NCBI GenBank assembly: GCA_910574715.1
Contig: CAJTCH010000006.1
Span: 1-64,000, forward strand
Source of the DNA: Lachnospiraceae bacterium
GTDB lineage: Bacteria; Bacillota; Clostridia; Lachnospirales; Lachnospiraceae
Length of the DNA: 64,000 bases
Direction of reading: 5' to 3'
The notes under the pieces are model-generated. The model made no database searches. It worked only from the letters and a program-made list of their open reading frames with translations, and had not been told where the DNA came from. Positions 33,045-42,060 of this stretch are shown here, in pieces (the first letter of the stretch is position 1; each line of letters starts with the position of its first letter). A program made the position numbers and the translations under genes.

Positions 33045-33992
33045 TTATAACTCGATCTGAGCAATAACTTCCTTCAGTGCATCCGCACTTGCCTTAAGCT
33101 TCTCTACCTCATCATCGGTCAGCGCCATCGGGATCTTGCCCTGGATACCGTTCGGCCCTACCAGCGCCAGCGTGCTTAAACACACATCCTCGATACCGTA
33201 TTCTCCGTGCATCATAGAAGATACTGTGGATACAGACTCGGAGGCAGACATCAGGATGCTGCATAATCTGCATACGCCTCTGGTTACCGCATAGAAGGTC
33301 GCACCCTTATTCGCAATGATCTTGCCGCCGGACTTCTGTACATAAGTAAGCATCGCATCCTTATCAAGCTCCTTGGCTTCCTTGCCAAGCTGCGGCATCA
33401 TCTTCAGATAGTCGTCTACCGTAACGCCTGCAATACGTGCCGCCGACCATGGAATGAAGGAAGTATCCCCATGCTCGCCGAATACATATGCATGGATATT
33501 TCTCTGTGCTACTTTGAAATGTTCGGAAAGTCCGCAGCGAAGTCTTGCGGAATCTAAGACGGTTCCGGAACCGATAATCTGATTCTCCGGAATTCCTGAA
33601 ATCTTCGTGAATACATAGGTCATGATATCAACCGGGTTGCTTACAATGATATAAAGCGCCTTCGGTGCCGCCTTTACAATCTCCGGTGTGATCTGCTTCA
33701 AGATATTAACATTGGTCTGTGTCAGTTCAATTCTTGTCTGGCCTGGCTTACGTGCGATTCCTGATGTGATGATTACAATATCAGAATCCTTCGCATCATC
33801 ATAATCGCCCGCAATGATTGCTACAGGATCTCTGAAACAGGTTCCCTGCTCGATATCCATAACCTCGCCTTCTACCTTCTCCTTGTTGATGTCGATCATG
33901 ACGATCTCGGACGCCATGTCCTCACCGGACAATGTGTACGCAATTGTGGCGCCTACGCTCCCGGCACCAATGATTGTGACTTTGCAGCTCAT
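33045..33992 (-). CDS. mdh: Lactate/malate dehydrogenase family, malate dehydrogenase specificity predicted
   Basis: From ATG 33992 behind GAAGGAG the protein has 315 residues. It has the NAD-binding motif GAGSVG (9-14) and D34 ending the second strand, which selects NAD over NADP. The catalytic histidine is in VFGEHGDTSF. The loop over the active site reads SGIARKPGQTR: R81 stands where lactate dehydrogenases have the glutamine known as Q102, and arginine there is the established mark of malate dehydrogenase. The overall sequence is LDH-like, and automatic annotation would probably say lactate dehydrogenase. First gene of the operon with fumarase and fumarate reductase, it would reduce oxaloacetate to malate. 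Confidence 0.75.
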   Translation of the reverse strand: MSCKVTIIGAGSVGATIAYTLSGEDMASEIVMIDINKEKVEGEVMDIEQGTCFRDPVAIIAGDYDDAKDSDIVIITSGIARKPGQTRIELTQTNVNILKQITPEIVKAAPKALYIIVSNPVDIMTYVFTKISGIPENQIIGSGTVLDSARLRCGLSEHFKVAQRNIHAYVFGEHGDTSFIPWSAARIAGVTVDDYLKMMPQLGKEAKELDKDAMLTYVQKSGGKIIANKGATFYAVTRGVCRLCSILMSASESVSTVSSMMHGEYGIEDVCLSTLALVGPNGIQGKIPMALTDDEVEKLKASADALKEVIAQIEL

Positions 33993-34117
33993 GTTTTCTT
34001 CTCCTTCTTTATGCATTTTACTGATTCTAGTATACTGTTCAACTCGTCCAAATATTCCAGTATACATGGCTTACAGAAATCCTGATATTCTGTCGTTTTC
34101 TGCCGCCGTCTTTATGT

Positions 34118-34146
34118 ATCATAACACATTGATAATTAATTAACAA
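34118..34146 (-). promoter_or_regulatory. Promoter of the mdh-hdr-flx-frd-fum operon
   Basis: Read on the minus strand: -35 TTGTTA (34146-34141) and -10 TATGAT (34123-34118), 17 bases apart. The leader to the mdh start is about 120 bases. An 18-bp near-palindrome covers the -35 box. Confidence 0.65.
34129..34146. promoter_or_regulatory. Candidate Rex operator
   Basis: TTGATAATTAATTAACAA has the form TTGwTAA-N4-TTAwCAA and differs by one base from the TTGTTAA-N4-TTAACAA operator known for the redox sensor Rex in Clostridia. It overlaps the -35 box, so bound Rex would block transcription and a high NADH/NAD ratio would release it. This suits an NADH-consuming pathway. Confidence 0.55.
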
Positions 34147-34215
34147 GCCTTTGTTTAGAGAAATTTGTACAATATTTTTTTAATCTTTTATTCATTTTGC
34201 CGAAAAAACACCGGC

Positions 34216-34262
34216 AGAAAAAGAGCCGCTTCCCCGTATTCAAAATACCGGAAAACAGCTCT
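34216..34262 (-). terminator. Terminator after the lipoprotein gene
   Basis: On the minus strand, AGAGC...GCTCT and an inner GTATT/AATAC stem form a hairpin followed by TTTTTC. It separates the lipoprotein gene from the operon promoter. Confidence 0.55.
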
Positions 34263-34276
34263 CCTCTTGATCTCTG

Positions 34277-34603
34277 CTAATCTCTTACCTTATCGTTGTT
34301 GTTATCCCTGTTAACATCATTATCCTCGCCGTCCAGAGCATCTCCCATATCATCCACGCCGTCGCGGATATCGTCGCCGATCTCGTCGGCTATATTGTCA
34401 TTACCGTTGCGGTCCGTACCGTCGGTCGCACCGTTCGTATCGCTGCCGTTATTGGTACCGTTATTGGCTGCGTTGCCGTTGTTATCCGTCGCCGCATTGT
34501 TATTGGCAGCATTATCATCTGCATCATTGCTTCCGCAGGCCGTCATGCCAAGCATGGTGCCTGTGCACATAAGGATCAATACCATTCTTTTTAACTGTTT
34601 CAT
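34277..34603 (-). CDS. Low-complexity Asn/Asp-rich lipoprotein
   Basis: The 108-residue protein begins with a lipoprotein signal (lipobox MTAC, cysteine near residue 23) from the ATG at 34603, which follows GGGAGAAGAGAC. The rest is almost entirely Asn, Asp, Gly, Ala and Thr (for example NGNAANNGTNNGSDTNG), so it should be a disordered acidic chain outside the cell. Function unknown; metal binding or surface charge are possible. DNA repeats of GTTATTGGC-like units underlie the sequence. Confidence 0.7.
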   Translation of the reverse strand: MKQLKRMVLILMCTGTMLGMTACGSNDADDNAANNNAATDNNGNAANNGTNNGSDTNGATDGTDRNGNDNIADEIGDDIRDGVDDMGDALDGEDNDVNRDNNNDKVRD

Positions 34604-34728
34604 GTCTCTTCTCCCTTTCATGTATATTATCAATAATCAAGTAATACTTGTTGCTAGTAATATCTGCAAAAAGCAGGATAATATACTTGAAAAGTATTTT
34701 TGTCCATGGCATTTTTTTACAATAAAAA

Positions 34729-36681
34729 TTATACCCTCTCTGCGATCTGCCCGCTGCGGTAAGCGGCAAGCAACACCTCCAGGTCTGCGATCTGTTCCCT
34801 GAGATCACGCCCTACGTCCGTATCTCCCACCAGCTTCCTCTCCAGCACGCGGTTTACGATCACACTGTCCGAATGAATATCGCTCTCCCTCTCTATCGCC
34901 GCTTCCGTCGACTCGAAGGGCTCATGCGCAACAAGGATCAGCCCGTAGGAATTCGAGATCAGAGTATAGCCCGCGATCCCCGTCTCCTTCTGATATTCCC
35001 GGGAGAAGCCTCCGTCGATGACCATAACCTTGCCGTTACACTTGACCGGGCTCTCTCCGTTCTTGCTCTTGACAGGCACATGCCCGTTGATGATATGCGT
35101 CCCTTCCGCCGGAAGCCCGAATTCCTTAAGGATCCTGTTCACCACCTTCTCCTCCTCGAGAAGGCTGTAATATGGATTCTTCTTCTCCTTGTGCGTCTCC
35201 TTCTCTGCAAGGAAATACCGCTCAAACGTCGCCATCTTATCCTTGCCGAAAAGCGGCGACCCTTCGCTGAGCCAGATATACCACATCATATCCCTGCCGC
35301 GCTCCCTCTCCTTTGGGTCCAGCGCATGGAAACCCTTCCTTACATAGCTCTCCAGGATCTCATACAGACTCTTTCCCTTATAAGAATGCCCGTAGATGCG
35401 CACGGACTTAAGGCTTCCGTCCGCATTAAGCGGCACACAGCCATGGTACAGGAGATTATTGTTATAGACCTTATATAACGCCCCCTTATTCAACAGGAAA
35501 CGCATATGCTTCTGAAGCTTCTCACAGTTCAGGAACGCCTGTTCCAGACGCTTCATGATATCTTCCTCTTCCCGCGTCAGGGCATACGGACGCTTCGGAT
35601 CAATAGTCGGGAAATTCATATCCAGCATATCATAGGTCTTACCGTCAAGCTCTATGGTTCCCTTCTCATAATCAATGTGATGGAGCAGATTCCGATCATC
35701 CATCTTAAAGCCCGGATTCTTCTTGATGATCTGCCCTTCCACCTTGAACTGGATCACCGAGATTGCCTTGTGCATCTTGATATCAATCAGCATCTCGTTC
35801 TTGCCGTGTCCGGAATCCCCCTTCAATTGGAAACAACTGCACGGATCGTCCCTGTATGTATTCAAGGCAAAGGTTGCAAGGGGAAGCAGGTTGATTCCAT
35901 AGCCTTCCTCCAGAATATCCAGATTGCCGTATCTTGCGCAGATGCGGATCACATTGGCGATACAACCTCTCTGGCCTGCCGCCGCTCCCATCCACAGCAC
36001 ATCATGATTGCCCCACTGGATGTCCACGGAATGATGTGCGATCAGCTTGTCCATGATAATATGCGGTCCCGGACCCCGGTCGTAGATATCCCCCACGATG
36101 TGCAGATGATCCACCGTAAGCCGCTGAATCAGCTCGCTTAAGGCAATAATGAATTCCTCCGCCCTTCCTATCTGGATGATCGTACTCACGATAGAATTGT
36201 AATAGGAATTCTTATCCGTCACATCCGCTTTCTCCGTGATCAGCTCTTCGATCACATAGGCAAAATCTTCCGGCAGAGACTTCCTCACCTTGGAACGGGT
36301 GTATTTGCTCGCCGCGCGCTTGCTGATCTTGATCAGCCGGTACAAGGTGATCTTGTACCAATCCTCCATGTTATCCTCTTCTTTCTTGATCCGCTCCATC
36401 TTCTCCTTCGGATAATAAATAAGAGTAGCAAGAGCCTGTTTGTTCTTGCTACTCATAGTATTCCCGAAGACATCATCGACTTTGCGGCGCACTGCACCCG
36501 AACCGTTCTTAAGCACATGGGAAAATGCCTCATATTCCCCGTGGATATCCGTAAGGAAATGCTCCGTTCCCTTGGGTAGGTTCAGAATCGCCTGGAGATT
36601 GATAATCTCCGTCGATGCCTTTGCGATGGTCGGATAAAGCTCTGAAAGTCTCTCCAGATAACGTACCTCAAGTTCTTTCAT
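34729..36681 (-). CDS. fbp: Fructose-1,6-bisphosphatase, class III
   Basis: The 650-residue protein is the Firmicutes-type (class III) fructose-bisphosphatase for gluconeogenesis. It has the family N-terminus (YLERLSELYPTIAKASTEIINLQ), and calcineurin-type metallophosphatase motifs: FLTDIHGEYEAF, HIVGDIYDRGPGPHIIMD, WGNHDVLWMGAA and later HIINGHVPVK. Length is normal. A promoter (TATACA at 36700-36695, TTGCAG at 36722-36717, 16 apart) precedes it. In a cell that makes malate and fumarate by reduction, sugar synthesis from C3/C4 acids is plausible, but the gene is common in the group. Confidence 0.95.
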   Translation of the reverse strand: MKELEVRYLERLSELYPTIAKASTEIINLQAILNLPKGTEHFLTDIHGEYEAFSHVLKNGSGAVRRKVDDVFGNTMSSKNKQALATLIYYPKEKMERIKKEEDNMEDWYKITLYRLIKISKRAASKYTRSKVRKSLPEDFAYVIEELITEKADVTDKNSYYNSIVSTIIQIGRAEEFIIALSELIQRLTVDHLHIVGDIYDRGPGPHIIMDKLIAHHSVDIQWGNHDVLWMGAAAGQRGCIANVIRICARYGNLDILEEGYGINLLPLATFALNTYRDDPCSCFQLKGDSGHGKNEMLIDIKMHKAISVIQFKVEGQIIKKNPGFKMDDRNLLHHIDYEKGTIELDGKTYDMLDMNFPTIDPKRPYALTREEEDIMKRLEQAFLNCEKLQKHMRFLLNKGALYKVYNNNLLYHGCVPLNADGSLKSVRIYGHSYKGKSLYEILESYVRKGFHALDPKERERGRDMMWYIWLSEGSPLFGKDKMATFERYFLAEKETHKEKKNPYYSLLEEEKVVNRILKEFGLPAEGTHIINGHVPVKSKNGESPVKCNGKVMVIDGGFSREYQKETGIAGYTLISNSYGLILVAHEPFESTEAAIERESDIHSDSVIVNRVLERKLVGDTDVGRDLREQIADLEVLLAAYRSGQIAERV

Positions 36682-36694
36682 AGTTATCCTCCCT

Positions 36695-36722
36695 TGTATA
36701 GTATAAATATCTTCTTCTGCAA
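36695..36722 (-). promoter_or_regulatory. Promoter of fbp
   Basis: Minus strand -35 TTGCAG (36722-36717) and -10 TATACA (36700-36695) with a 16-base spacer, ending about 10 bases before the ribosome site GGGAGG. Confidence 0.5.
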
Positions 36723-36747
36723 ATCCATGCTCTGTGTTAAAACCGGA

Positions 36748-37506
36748 TTAAAATCGAATCACATCCGACATATCGTACATCCCTGCCGGCTTCCCCGCCA
36801 GAAACTTCGCCGCCTCCACGGCGCCCTTGCCAAAGACTGCCTTAGAATACGCCGTATGCTTGAATTCTATGACCTCGTCCGCCCCTGCGAAGATCACCTC
36901 GTGCTCTCCCACGATGGTCCCTCCCCGAACTGCCGAGATCCCCATCTCCTTCTTATCGCGTTTCCTGCGCACCTGGCTCCTGTCATAGATATACTCATAT
37001 CCATGATCCATCGCCTCATTAATGGAATCCGCCAACGCCAGTGCCGTCCCGCTCGGCGCGTCCACCTTCTGGTTATGGTGCCGCTCCACCAGCTCAATAT
37101 CGAATCCCGCCGTGCCAAGCACCTTCGCCGCATCCTTCAGAATCTTCATCAGAAGATTGATCCCCAGGGACATATTGGCAGACTTAAGAACCGCCGTCTT
37201 CTGCGACGTCTCCTCTGCTATCCTGATCTGCTCCTCCGAAAGTCCTGTCGTACACAGCACGACAGGCACCTGTCTGTCAGCGCAATATTCAAGCAGTCCG
37301 TCTATCGCTCCCGCATTAGAGAAATCAATGATGACATCCGCCTCTACATCGCACTGGTCTATACATTCAAACACTGGGTAATCATTCTTGATCCCCGTAT
37401 ATGTGTCAATTCCCGCTACTAATTCTATCCCCTCATCGGCTCTGATAAGGCCTGTGATCACCTGCCCCATCCTGCCGTTGCATCCATGCATGACCGCACG
37501 TACCAT
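36748..37506 (-). CDS. dapB: 4-hydroxy-tetrahydrodipicolinate reductase
   Basis: The 252-residue protein has the N-terminal nucleotide-binding motif HGCNGRMGQVI (GxxGxxG type), the catalytic segment VERHHNQKVDAPSGTA with the His-His pair and lysine, and RGGTIVGEHEVIFAG near residue 200. It reduces the product of DapA with NAD(P)H in lysine and diaminopimelate synthesis. It follows dapA by 36 bases. Length is typical of the shorter Firmicutes form. Confidence 0.95.
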   Translation of the reverse strand: MVRAVMHGCNGRMGQVITGLIRADEGIELVAGIDTYTGIKNDYPVFECIDQCDVEADVIIDFSNAGAIDGLLEYCADRQVPVVLCTTGLSEEQIRIAEETSQKTAVLKSANMSLGINLLMKILKDAAKVLGTAGFDIELVERHHNQKVDAPSGTALALADSINEAMDHGYEYIYDRSQVRRKRDKKEMGISAVRGGTIVGEHEVIFAGADEVIEFKHTAYSKAVFGKGAVEAAKFLAGKPAGMYDMSDVIRF

Positions 37507-37542
37507 CTTTTCTCCTCCTTAACTAAGGTAACGCCCCACCGG

Positions 37543-38433
37543 TTATACCAGCTTCAGCCCAAAGTCCTTCATTGCCCTGGCCAGAGACTCCTCGTGAACC
37601 TTGGTAAGCTCCGTAAGCGGCATGCGCAATCCTCCGCAATCCATACCGATCAACTGCATCGCCTTCTTCACCGGAATCGGATTCACCTCACAGAACAACT
37701 GATCCACCAACGGAAGTGCCCTAAGCTGTAATTCGGCGCTTCCCTTGACATCTCCCTCGAAGAACTTCTCACACATATCATGGGTCTCCCTGGGCGCAAT
37801 ATTCGATAATACCGAGATCACTCCCTTACCGCCCAGTGACAGAAGCGGAACGATCTGATCATCGTTGCCTGAATACAGGTCAATGTTACCGTCTGTGAGC
37901 GCCATGATCCTCGCCACCTGTCCGATGTTGCCAGAGGCTTCCTTGATCCCTACGATATTCTCTACATTATTGACCAGAGCCGCCACTGTTGCCGGTTCAA
38001 TATGACATCCGGTACGGCTCGCCACGCTGTACATGATGATCGGCGTCTTCACTTCCTTCGCAACCGCGGTATAGTGTGCGATCAGTCCTGCCTGAGTCGC
38101 CTTATTATAATACGGAGTCACAAGCAATAGTCCGTCCGCGCCGTAGGATTCCGCTTCCCTGGACATCTCGACCGCCGTCCTTGTGCAGTTCGAACCTGTC
38201 CCCGCGATCACCGGTATCCGCCCCTTCGTCCGCTCGATCGTAAACTTCACGCACTCTAAATGCTCCTCTTCCGTCATCGTCGCAGACTCTCCGGTCGTTC
38301 CGCATATGATAATACTGTCCGTCCCGTTCTCACAGTGAAAATTGATCAACTCATCCAGTCTATCATAATCAATACTTTCATCTTCTTTGAATGGTGTGAC
38401 AATCGCCACGCCGGCTCCTTTAAAAATAGCCAT
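37543..38433 (-). CDS. dapA: 4-hydroxy-tetrahydrodipicolinate synthase
   Basis: The 296-residue TIM-barrel aldolase starts at ATG 38433, 5 bases after AGGAGG; six codons upstream are in frame but unnecessary. Typical blocks are GVAIVTPFKED, CGTTGESATMTEEEH, LLVTPYYNKATQAG (tyrosine near residue 135) and IVGIKEASGN, with the Schiff-base lysine. It condenses pyruvate with aspartate semialdehyde. It is first in a two-gene dapA-dapB unit with its own promoter (38465-38493). Confidence 0.95.
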   Translation of the reverse strand: MAIFKGAGVAIVTPFKEDESIDYDRLDELINFHCENGTDSIIICGTTGESATMTEEEHLECVKFTIERTKGRIPVIAGTGSNCTRTAVEMSREAESYGADGLLLVTPYYNKATQAGLIAHYTAVAKEVKTPIIMYSVASRTGCHIEPATVAALVNNVENIVGIKEASGNIGQVARIMALTDGNIDLYSGNDDQIVPLLSLGGKGVISVLSNIAPRETHDMCEKFFEGDVKGSAELQLRALPLVDQLFCEVNPIPVKKAMQLIGMDCGGLRMPLTELTKVHEESLARAMKDFGLKLV

Positions 38434-38464
38434 TCGTAATCCTCCTGACATTCATAATGATTTG

Positions 38465-38493
38465 ATTCTAACATCAATCAAATATGATGTCAA
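38465..38493 (-). promoter_or_regulatory. Promoter of dapA-dapB
   Basis: Minus strand -35 TTGACA (38493-38488) and -10 TAGAAT (38470-38465) with a 17-base spacer, a near-consensus sigma-A promoter. No lysine riboswitch is present in the short leader. Confidence 0.7.
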
Positions 38494-38502
38494 TGCAAGT
38501 TA

Positions 38503-39132
38503 TTAATTCTCCAGACATTCCAGCTTGCTTACGGACACCTCATAGGCAACTCTTTTTTCTGTCTCAGTCTCTGTTAACTTCTTAATATATTCCCTGCTCT
38601 GAATCCTCCCAATGATCTGCACATGCTCGCCAACTTCAAAGCCCGACGCAAATCTGGCATTTCTTCCCCAGCAAATACACGGTATGTAGTCTGATTTCCC
38701 GTAAGGCCTGTTCACGGCAAGCAAAAGGTCTGCAATCTCCCTGCCAAGCGGCGTCTTCCGGTAGACAGGCAGCTTGCATATGTATCCGTCCAGGAATATA
38801 TTATTCGTCTTCGCCCCGTCAAGCTCTTCCTCAATGAATTCCACTTCTCTCACAAACACAGACAGCACCAGCCGGTTCTTCTGTTCGTCATGCCGGTTGT
38901 AAGAGCGGAACTGCCCGCTCACCATAATGAACTCTCCGGTATAATCCTGCGATACATCGATCAGCCGCTCCGAGATCATCAACGGAATATTGTCCTCTGA
39001 ATTACTTAGGCGCTTTACATGTACATCCACCATATAGAATCCCTCTCCGTATACTTCATGGCTGAAAATAAACGGGGACGCGATCTCTCCCATGATAGTC
39101 ACCTGGTTGTTTTCAATAATCTTATCTGACAT
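38503..39132 (-). CDS. Single-stranded DNA-binding (OB-fold) protein
   Basis: The 209-residue protein appears to hold two OB-fold halves: an N-terminal one (QVTIMGEIASPFIFSHEVYGEGFYM, then GEFIMVSGQFRSYN) and a C-terminal one (NNIFLDGYICKLPVYRKTPLGREIAD, DYIPCICWGRNARFA, GEHVQIIGRIQSREY) that is close to classic SSB. It lacks the acidic DDDIPF-type tail of main SSB. It is likely an accessory SSB-like protein found in Lachnospiraceae rather than the essential one. The ATG follows GGGAG. It diverges from typA. Confidence 0.75.
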   Translation of the reverse strand: MSDKIIENNQVTIMGEIASPFIFSHEVYGEGFYMVDVHVKRLSNSEDNIPLMISERLIDVSQDYTGEFIMVSGQFRSYNRHDEQKNRLVLSVFVREVEFIEEELDGAKTNNIFLDGYICKLPVYRKTPLGREIADLLLAVNRPYGKSDYIPCICWGRNARFASGFEVGEHVQIIGRIQSREYIKKLTETETEKRVAYEVSVSKLECLEN

Positions 39133-39248
39133 AATCTTATAATCTCCCTTCCTCTGAATCGTATTTTAAGTTGTCAGGCATTCCTGCTCTTTTTTGCAGG
39201 GTCAATACATAGTTTATGAGGCAAGTTCCCATTTTAGAACCAAAATAC

Positions 39249-39276
39249 TTGTAAATTTTATAAAATATGGTAAACT
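39249..39276 (+). promoter_or_regulatory. Promoter of typA
   Basis: TTGTAA (39249-39254) and TAAACT (39271-39276) with a 16-base spacer, about 50 bases before the preferred typA start. Confidence 0.45.
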
Positions 39277-39325
39277 AACGGATGAATAAAAATGGATGAT
39301 AAGAGAAAAGGATGATGATATTAAT

Positions 39326-41152
39326 ATGAAGACGACACGTGAGGATGTAAGAAACATTGCGATCATTGCGCATGTAGACCATGGGAAGACGACCCTGGTG
39401 GATGAATTGTTAAAACAAAGCGGAGTGTTCCGAGAGAATCAGGCGGTAGAGGAGCGGGTCATGGATTCCAACGATATCGAGCGCGAGCGCGGCATCACGA
39501 TTCTCTCTAAGAACACCGCTGTCTATTATAACGGAACGAAGATCAACATTATCGACACCCCCGGCCATGCGGACTTCGGCGGCGAGGTCGAGCGTGTCCT
39601 TAAGATGGTAAACGGTGTAGTACTTGTGGTGGACGCCTTCGAGGGTGCCATGCCGCAGACGAAATTCGTTTTGAGAAAGGCGCTGGAACTAAGCTTGCCC
39701 GTTATCGTATGCATCAACAAGATCGACCGTCCTGAGGCAAGACCCGACGAAGTGATCGACGAAGTGCTGGAGCTGTTCATGGATCTGGACGCCTCGGACG
39801 ATCAGTTAGACTGCCCCTTCGTCTATGCGTCCGCCAAAGCCGGCGTTGCCGTACTGGATCTTACAGATGAAGAACGGGATATGAAGCCGCTCTTTGAGAC
39901 GATCCTTGAATATATCCCCGCGCCGGAGGGCGACCCGGATGCGGATACCCAGGTATTGATCAGCACCATAGACTATAATGAATATGTGGGACGGATCGGC
40001 ATCGGCAAGGTGGATAACGGCACGATCCGTGTCGGCATGGATGCGGTCGTCGTCAATGATCACGATCCGGACCGCCAGGAGAAGGTACGCATAAGCAAGC
40101 TGTATGAATTCGACGGACTGAACAAGGTTGATGTAAAAGAAGCCTCCATCGGTTCCATCGTAGCGATCTCAGGTATCTCTGATATCTCCATCGGCGATAC
40201 TATCTGCTCGCCGGAGAATCCCAGAGCAATACCGTTCCAGAAGATCTCTGAACCTACTATAGCTATGCAGTTTATCGTCAACGACAGCCCGTTTGCCGGA
40301 CTGGAAGGCAAATACGTCACCTCCCGCCATCTGCGCGACCGTCTGTTCCGGGAACTGAATACGGACGTAAGCCTCCGTGTGGAAGAGTCTGACAGCACAG
40401 ACAGCTTCAAGGTATCCGGACGCGGGGAACTGCATCTGTCCGTACTGATCGAGAATATGCGCCGGGAAGGCTATGAATTCGCGGTCAGCAAGGCCGAAGT
40501 CCTGTATAAGAAGGATGAGAACGGCAAATTACTGGAACCCATGGAGACCGCCTACATCGATGTCCCCGATGAATTCACCGGAACCGTGATCGACAAACTA
40601 AGCCAGCGCAAAGGCGAATTACAGAACATGGGCGCGTCCAACGGCGGTTATACCCGTCTGGAATTCCTGATTCCTGCCAGAGGTCTGATCGGATACCGGG
40701 GTGAATTCTTGACCGATACCAAAGGAAACGGTATCATGAATACCGCCTTCGAGGGCTATGCCCCATATAAGGGTGATATCCAGTACCGCAAGAGCGGCTC
40801 CCTAATCGCATTCGAGACCGGAGAATCTGTCACTTACGGGCTTTTCAGCGCCCAGGAGCGCGGGATCCTCTTTATCGGACCCGGAGAGAAGGTGTATTCC
40901 GGCATGGTGATCGGTCAGAATGCCAAGACAGACGACATTGAAGTCAATATCTGTAAGACCAAGCATCTGACCAACACCCGTTCATCAAGTGCGGACGAAG
41001 CGCTGCGCCTGACACCGCCTAAGATCTTAAGCCTTGAGGAGGCGCTTGACTTTATCGACACGGATGAACTCCTGGAGGTCACTCCTAAGACGTTGAGGAT
41101 CCGCAAGAAGATCCTTGATCCCAAGATGCGGAAGCGAGGAAACAGATCATGA
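39326..41152 (+). CDS. typA: Translational GTPase TypA/BipA
   Basis: The 608-residue protein starts at ATG 39326 ([23 protein letters not shown]). G1 is AHVDHGKT, G2 lies near RERGITI, G3 is DTPGHADF and G4 is NKID. Domains II, III and V follow, with the C-terminal part containing [20 protein letters not shown], a TypA hallmark. It binds the ribosome under stress or cold and helps assembly of the 50S subunit. The frame extends ten codons upstream to 39296; the inner ATG is preferred because AAAAGG precedes it. Its stop overlaps the next start by 4 bases. Confidence 0.95.
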   Translation: MKTTREDVRNIAIIAHVDHGKTTLVDELLKQSGVFRENQAVEERVMDSNDIERERGITILSKNTAVYYNGTKINIIDTPGHADFGGEVERVLKMVNGVVLVVDAFEGAMPQTKFVLRKALELSLPVIVCINKIDRPEARPDEVIDEVLELFMDLDASDDQLDCPFVYASAKAGVAVLDLTDEERDMKPLFETILEYIPAPEGDPDADTQVLISTIDYNEYVGRIGIGKVDNGTIRVGMDAVVVNDHDPDRQEKVRISKLYEFDGLNKVDVKEASIGSIVAISGISDISIGDTICSPENPRAIPFQKISEPTIAMQFIVNDSPFAGLEGKYVTSRHLRDRLFRELNTDVSLRVEESDSTDSFKVSGRGELHLSVLIENMRREGYEFAVSKAEVLYKKDENGKLLEPMETAYIDVPDEFTGTVIDKLSQRKGELQNMGASNGGYTRLEFLIPARGLIGYRGEFLTDTKGNGIMNTAFEGYAPYKGDIQYRKSGSLIAFETGESVTYGLFSAQERGILFIGPGEKVYSGMVIGQNAKTDDIEVNICKTKHLTNTRSSSADEALRLTPPKILSLEEALDFIDTDELLEVTPKTLRIRKKILDPKMRKRGNRS

Positions 41153-42048
41153 CATTTTTATGGATGTTAGAAGGGATCCGTACTCCCTTTTTAGACAGAT
41201 TCATGCAGTTTGTCACATACTTCGGACAGGAGCTTATTATCATAGCGGTTATCTGCGCCCTCTACTGGTGCGCAGACAAGCGCTTTGCTTATCTGCTCGG
41301 CTTCACTTATTTTACTGCCGGCCTGTGCGTACAGACTCTTAAGATCACCTTCCGGATTCCCCGGCCCTGGATCCTGGACCCTAAATTCAAGGCGGTAGAA
41401 AGCGCCCTTCCCGGCGCCACAGGCTACTCCTTCCCAAGCGGCCACACCCAGGGAGCCACCTGTCTGTTCTTCCCCTTAGCCTTACGCATTTCCCAGGTCT
41501 GGGCGAAGGTTTTATGCGTACTTGCGTTCTTATGCATCGGATTCTCTAGGATGTATCTGGGATGCCATACTCCCAAGGACGTAATGGTATCTATGACACT
41601 CTCCATTCTCATCTCCTGTGTGATCTGGAGATACCGGGATGTGCTGTTGGAGGACAGACGTTATCTGCGGGTAATTGCCGCCGTGCTGGTCTGCCTGTCC
41701 CTTGCAGCCGCTGCTTATTCCCTGCTGCTCCTTAAGGACGGCGTCATAGAGACCAGATATGCTATGGACTGCTGTAAGGCCGCAGGCGCAGGACTTGGCT
41801 TTGCAGCAGGCTGGTATACCGAACGGACGAAGATTAATTTTGACCCGCATACCGGCAGTACCCAATCCAAGGTGATCCGGCTTCTTGCCGGGCTTGCCGC
41901 TGCCCTCCTGCTCAAAGAAAGTTTTTCTCTCATCTTCGGAAGTTCTATCTTGGCAAAAATGTCAGAATACTTTATACTAGTGTTATGGGTGCTTGTCATC
42001 TATCCATATATTTTCAGCAGATTACTCTCTCGAAATAAGCCGTTATAG
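41149..42048 (+). CDS. PAP2-family membrane phosphatase
   Basis: The 299-residue protein has about seven membrane helices and the three-part phosphatidic acid phosphatase signature: KITFRIPRPW (KxxxxxxRP), FPSGHTQGA (PSGH) and SRMYLGCHTPKDV (SRxxxxxHxxxD). The active site faces outward and would dephosphorylate a lipid phosphate such as undecaprenyl pyrophosphate or phosphatidate. Its start overlaps the typA stop (ATGA), so the two are co-translated. A C-terminal half of extra helices is less conserved. Confidence 0.85.
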   Translation: MTFLWMLEGIRTPFLDRFMQFVTYFGQELIIIAVICALYWCADKRFAYLLGFTYFTAGLCVQTLKITFRIPRPWILDPKFKAVESALPGATGYSFPSGHTQGATCLFFPLALRISQVWAKVLCVLAFLCIGFSRMYLGCHTPKDVMVSMTLSILISCVIWRYRDVLLEDRRYLRVIAAVLVCLSLAAAAYSLLLLKDGVIETRYAMDCCKAAGAGLGFAAGWYTERTKINFDPHTGSTQSKVIRLLAGLAAALLLKESFSLIFGSSILAKMSEYFILVLWVLVIYPYIFSRLLSRNKPL

Positions 42049-42060
42049 AAGGAGGTTTCT

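Noticed and set aside
34296-34802. 168-codon plus-strand frame opposite the lipoprotein and fbp end
   Set aside because: Low-complexity shadow of the Asn/Asp repeats and crosses a gene boundary.
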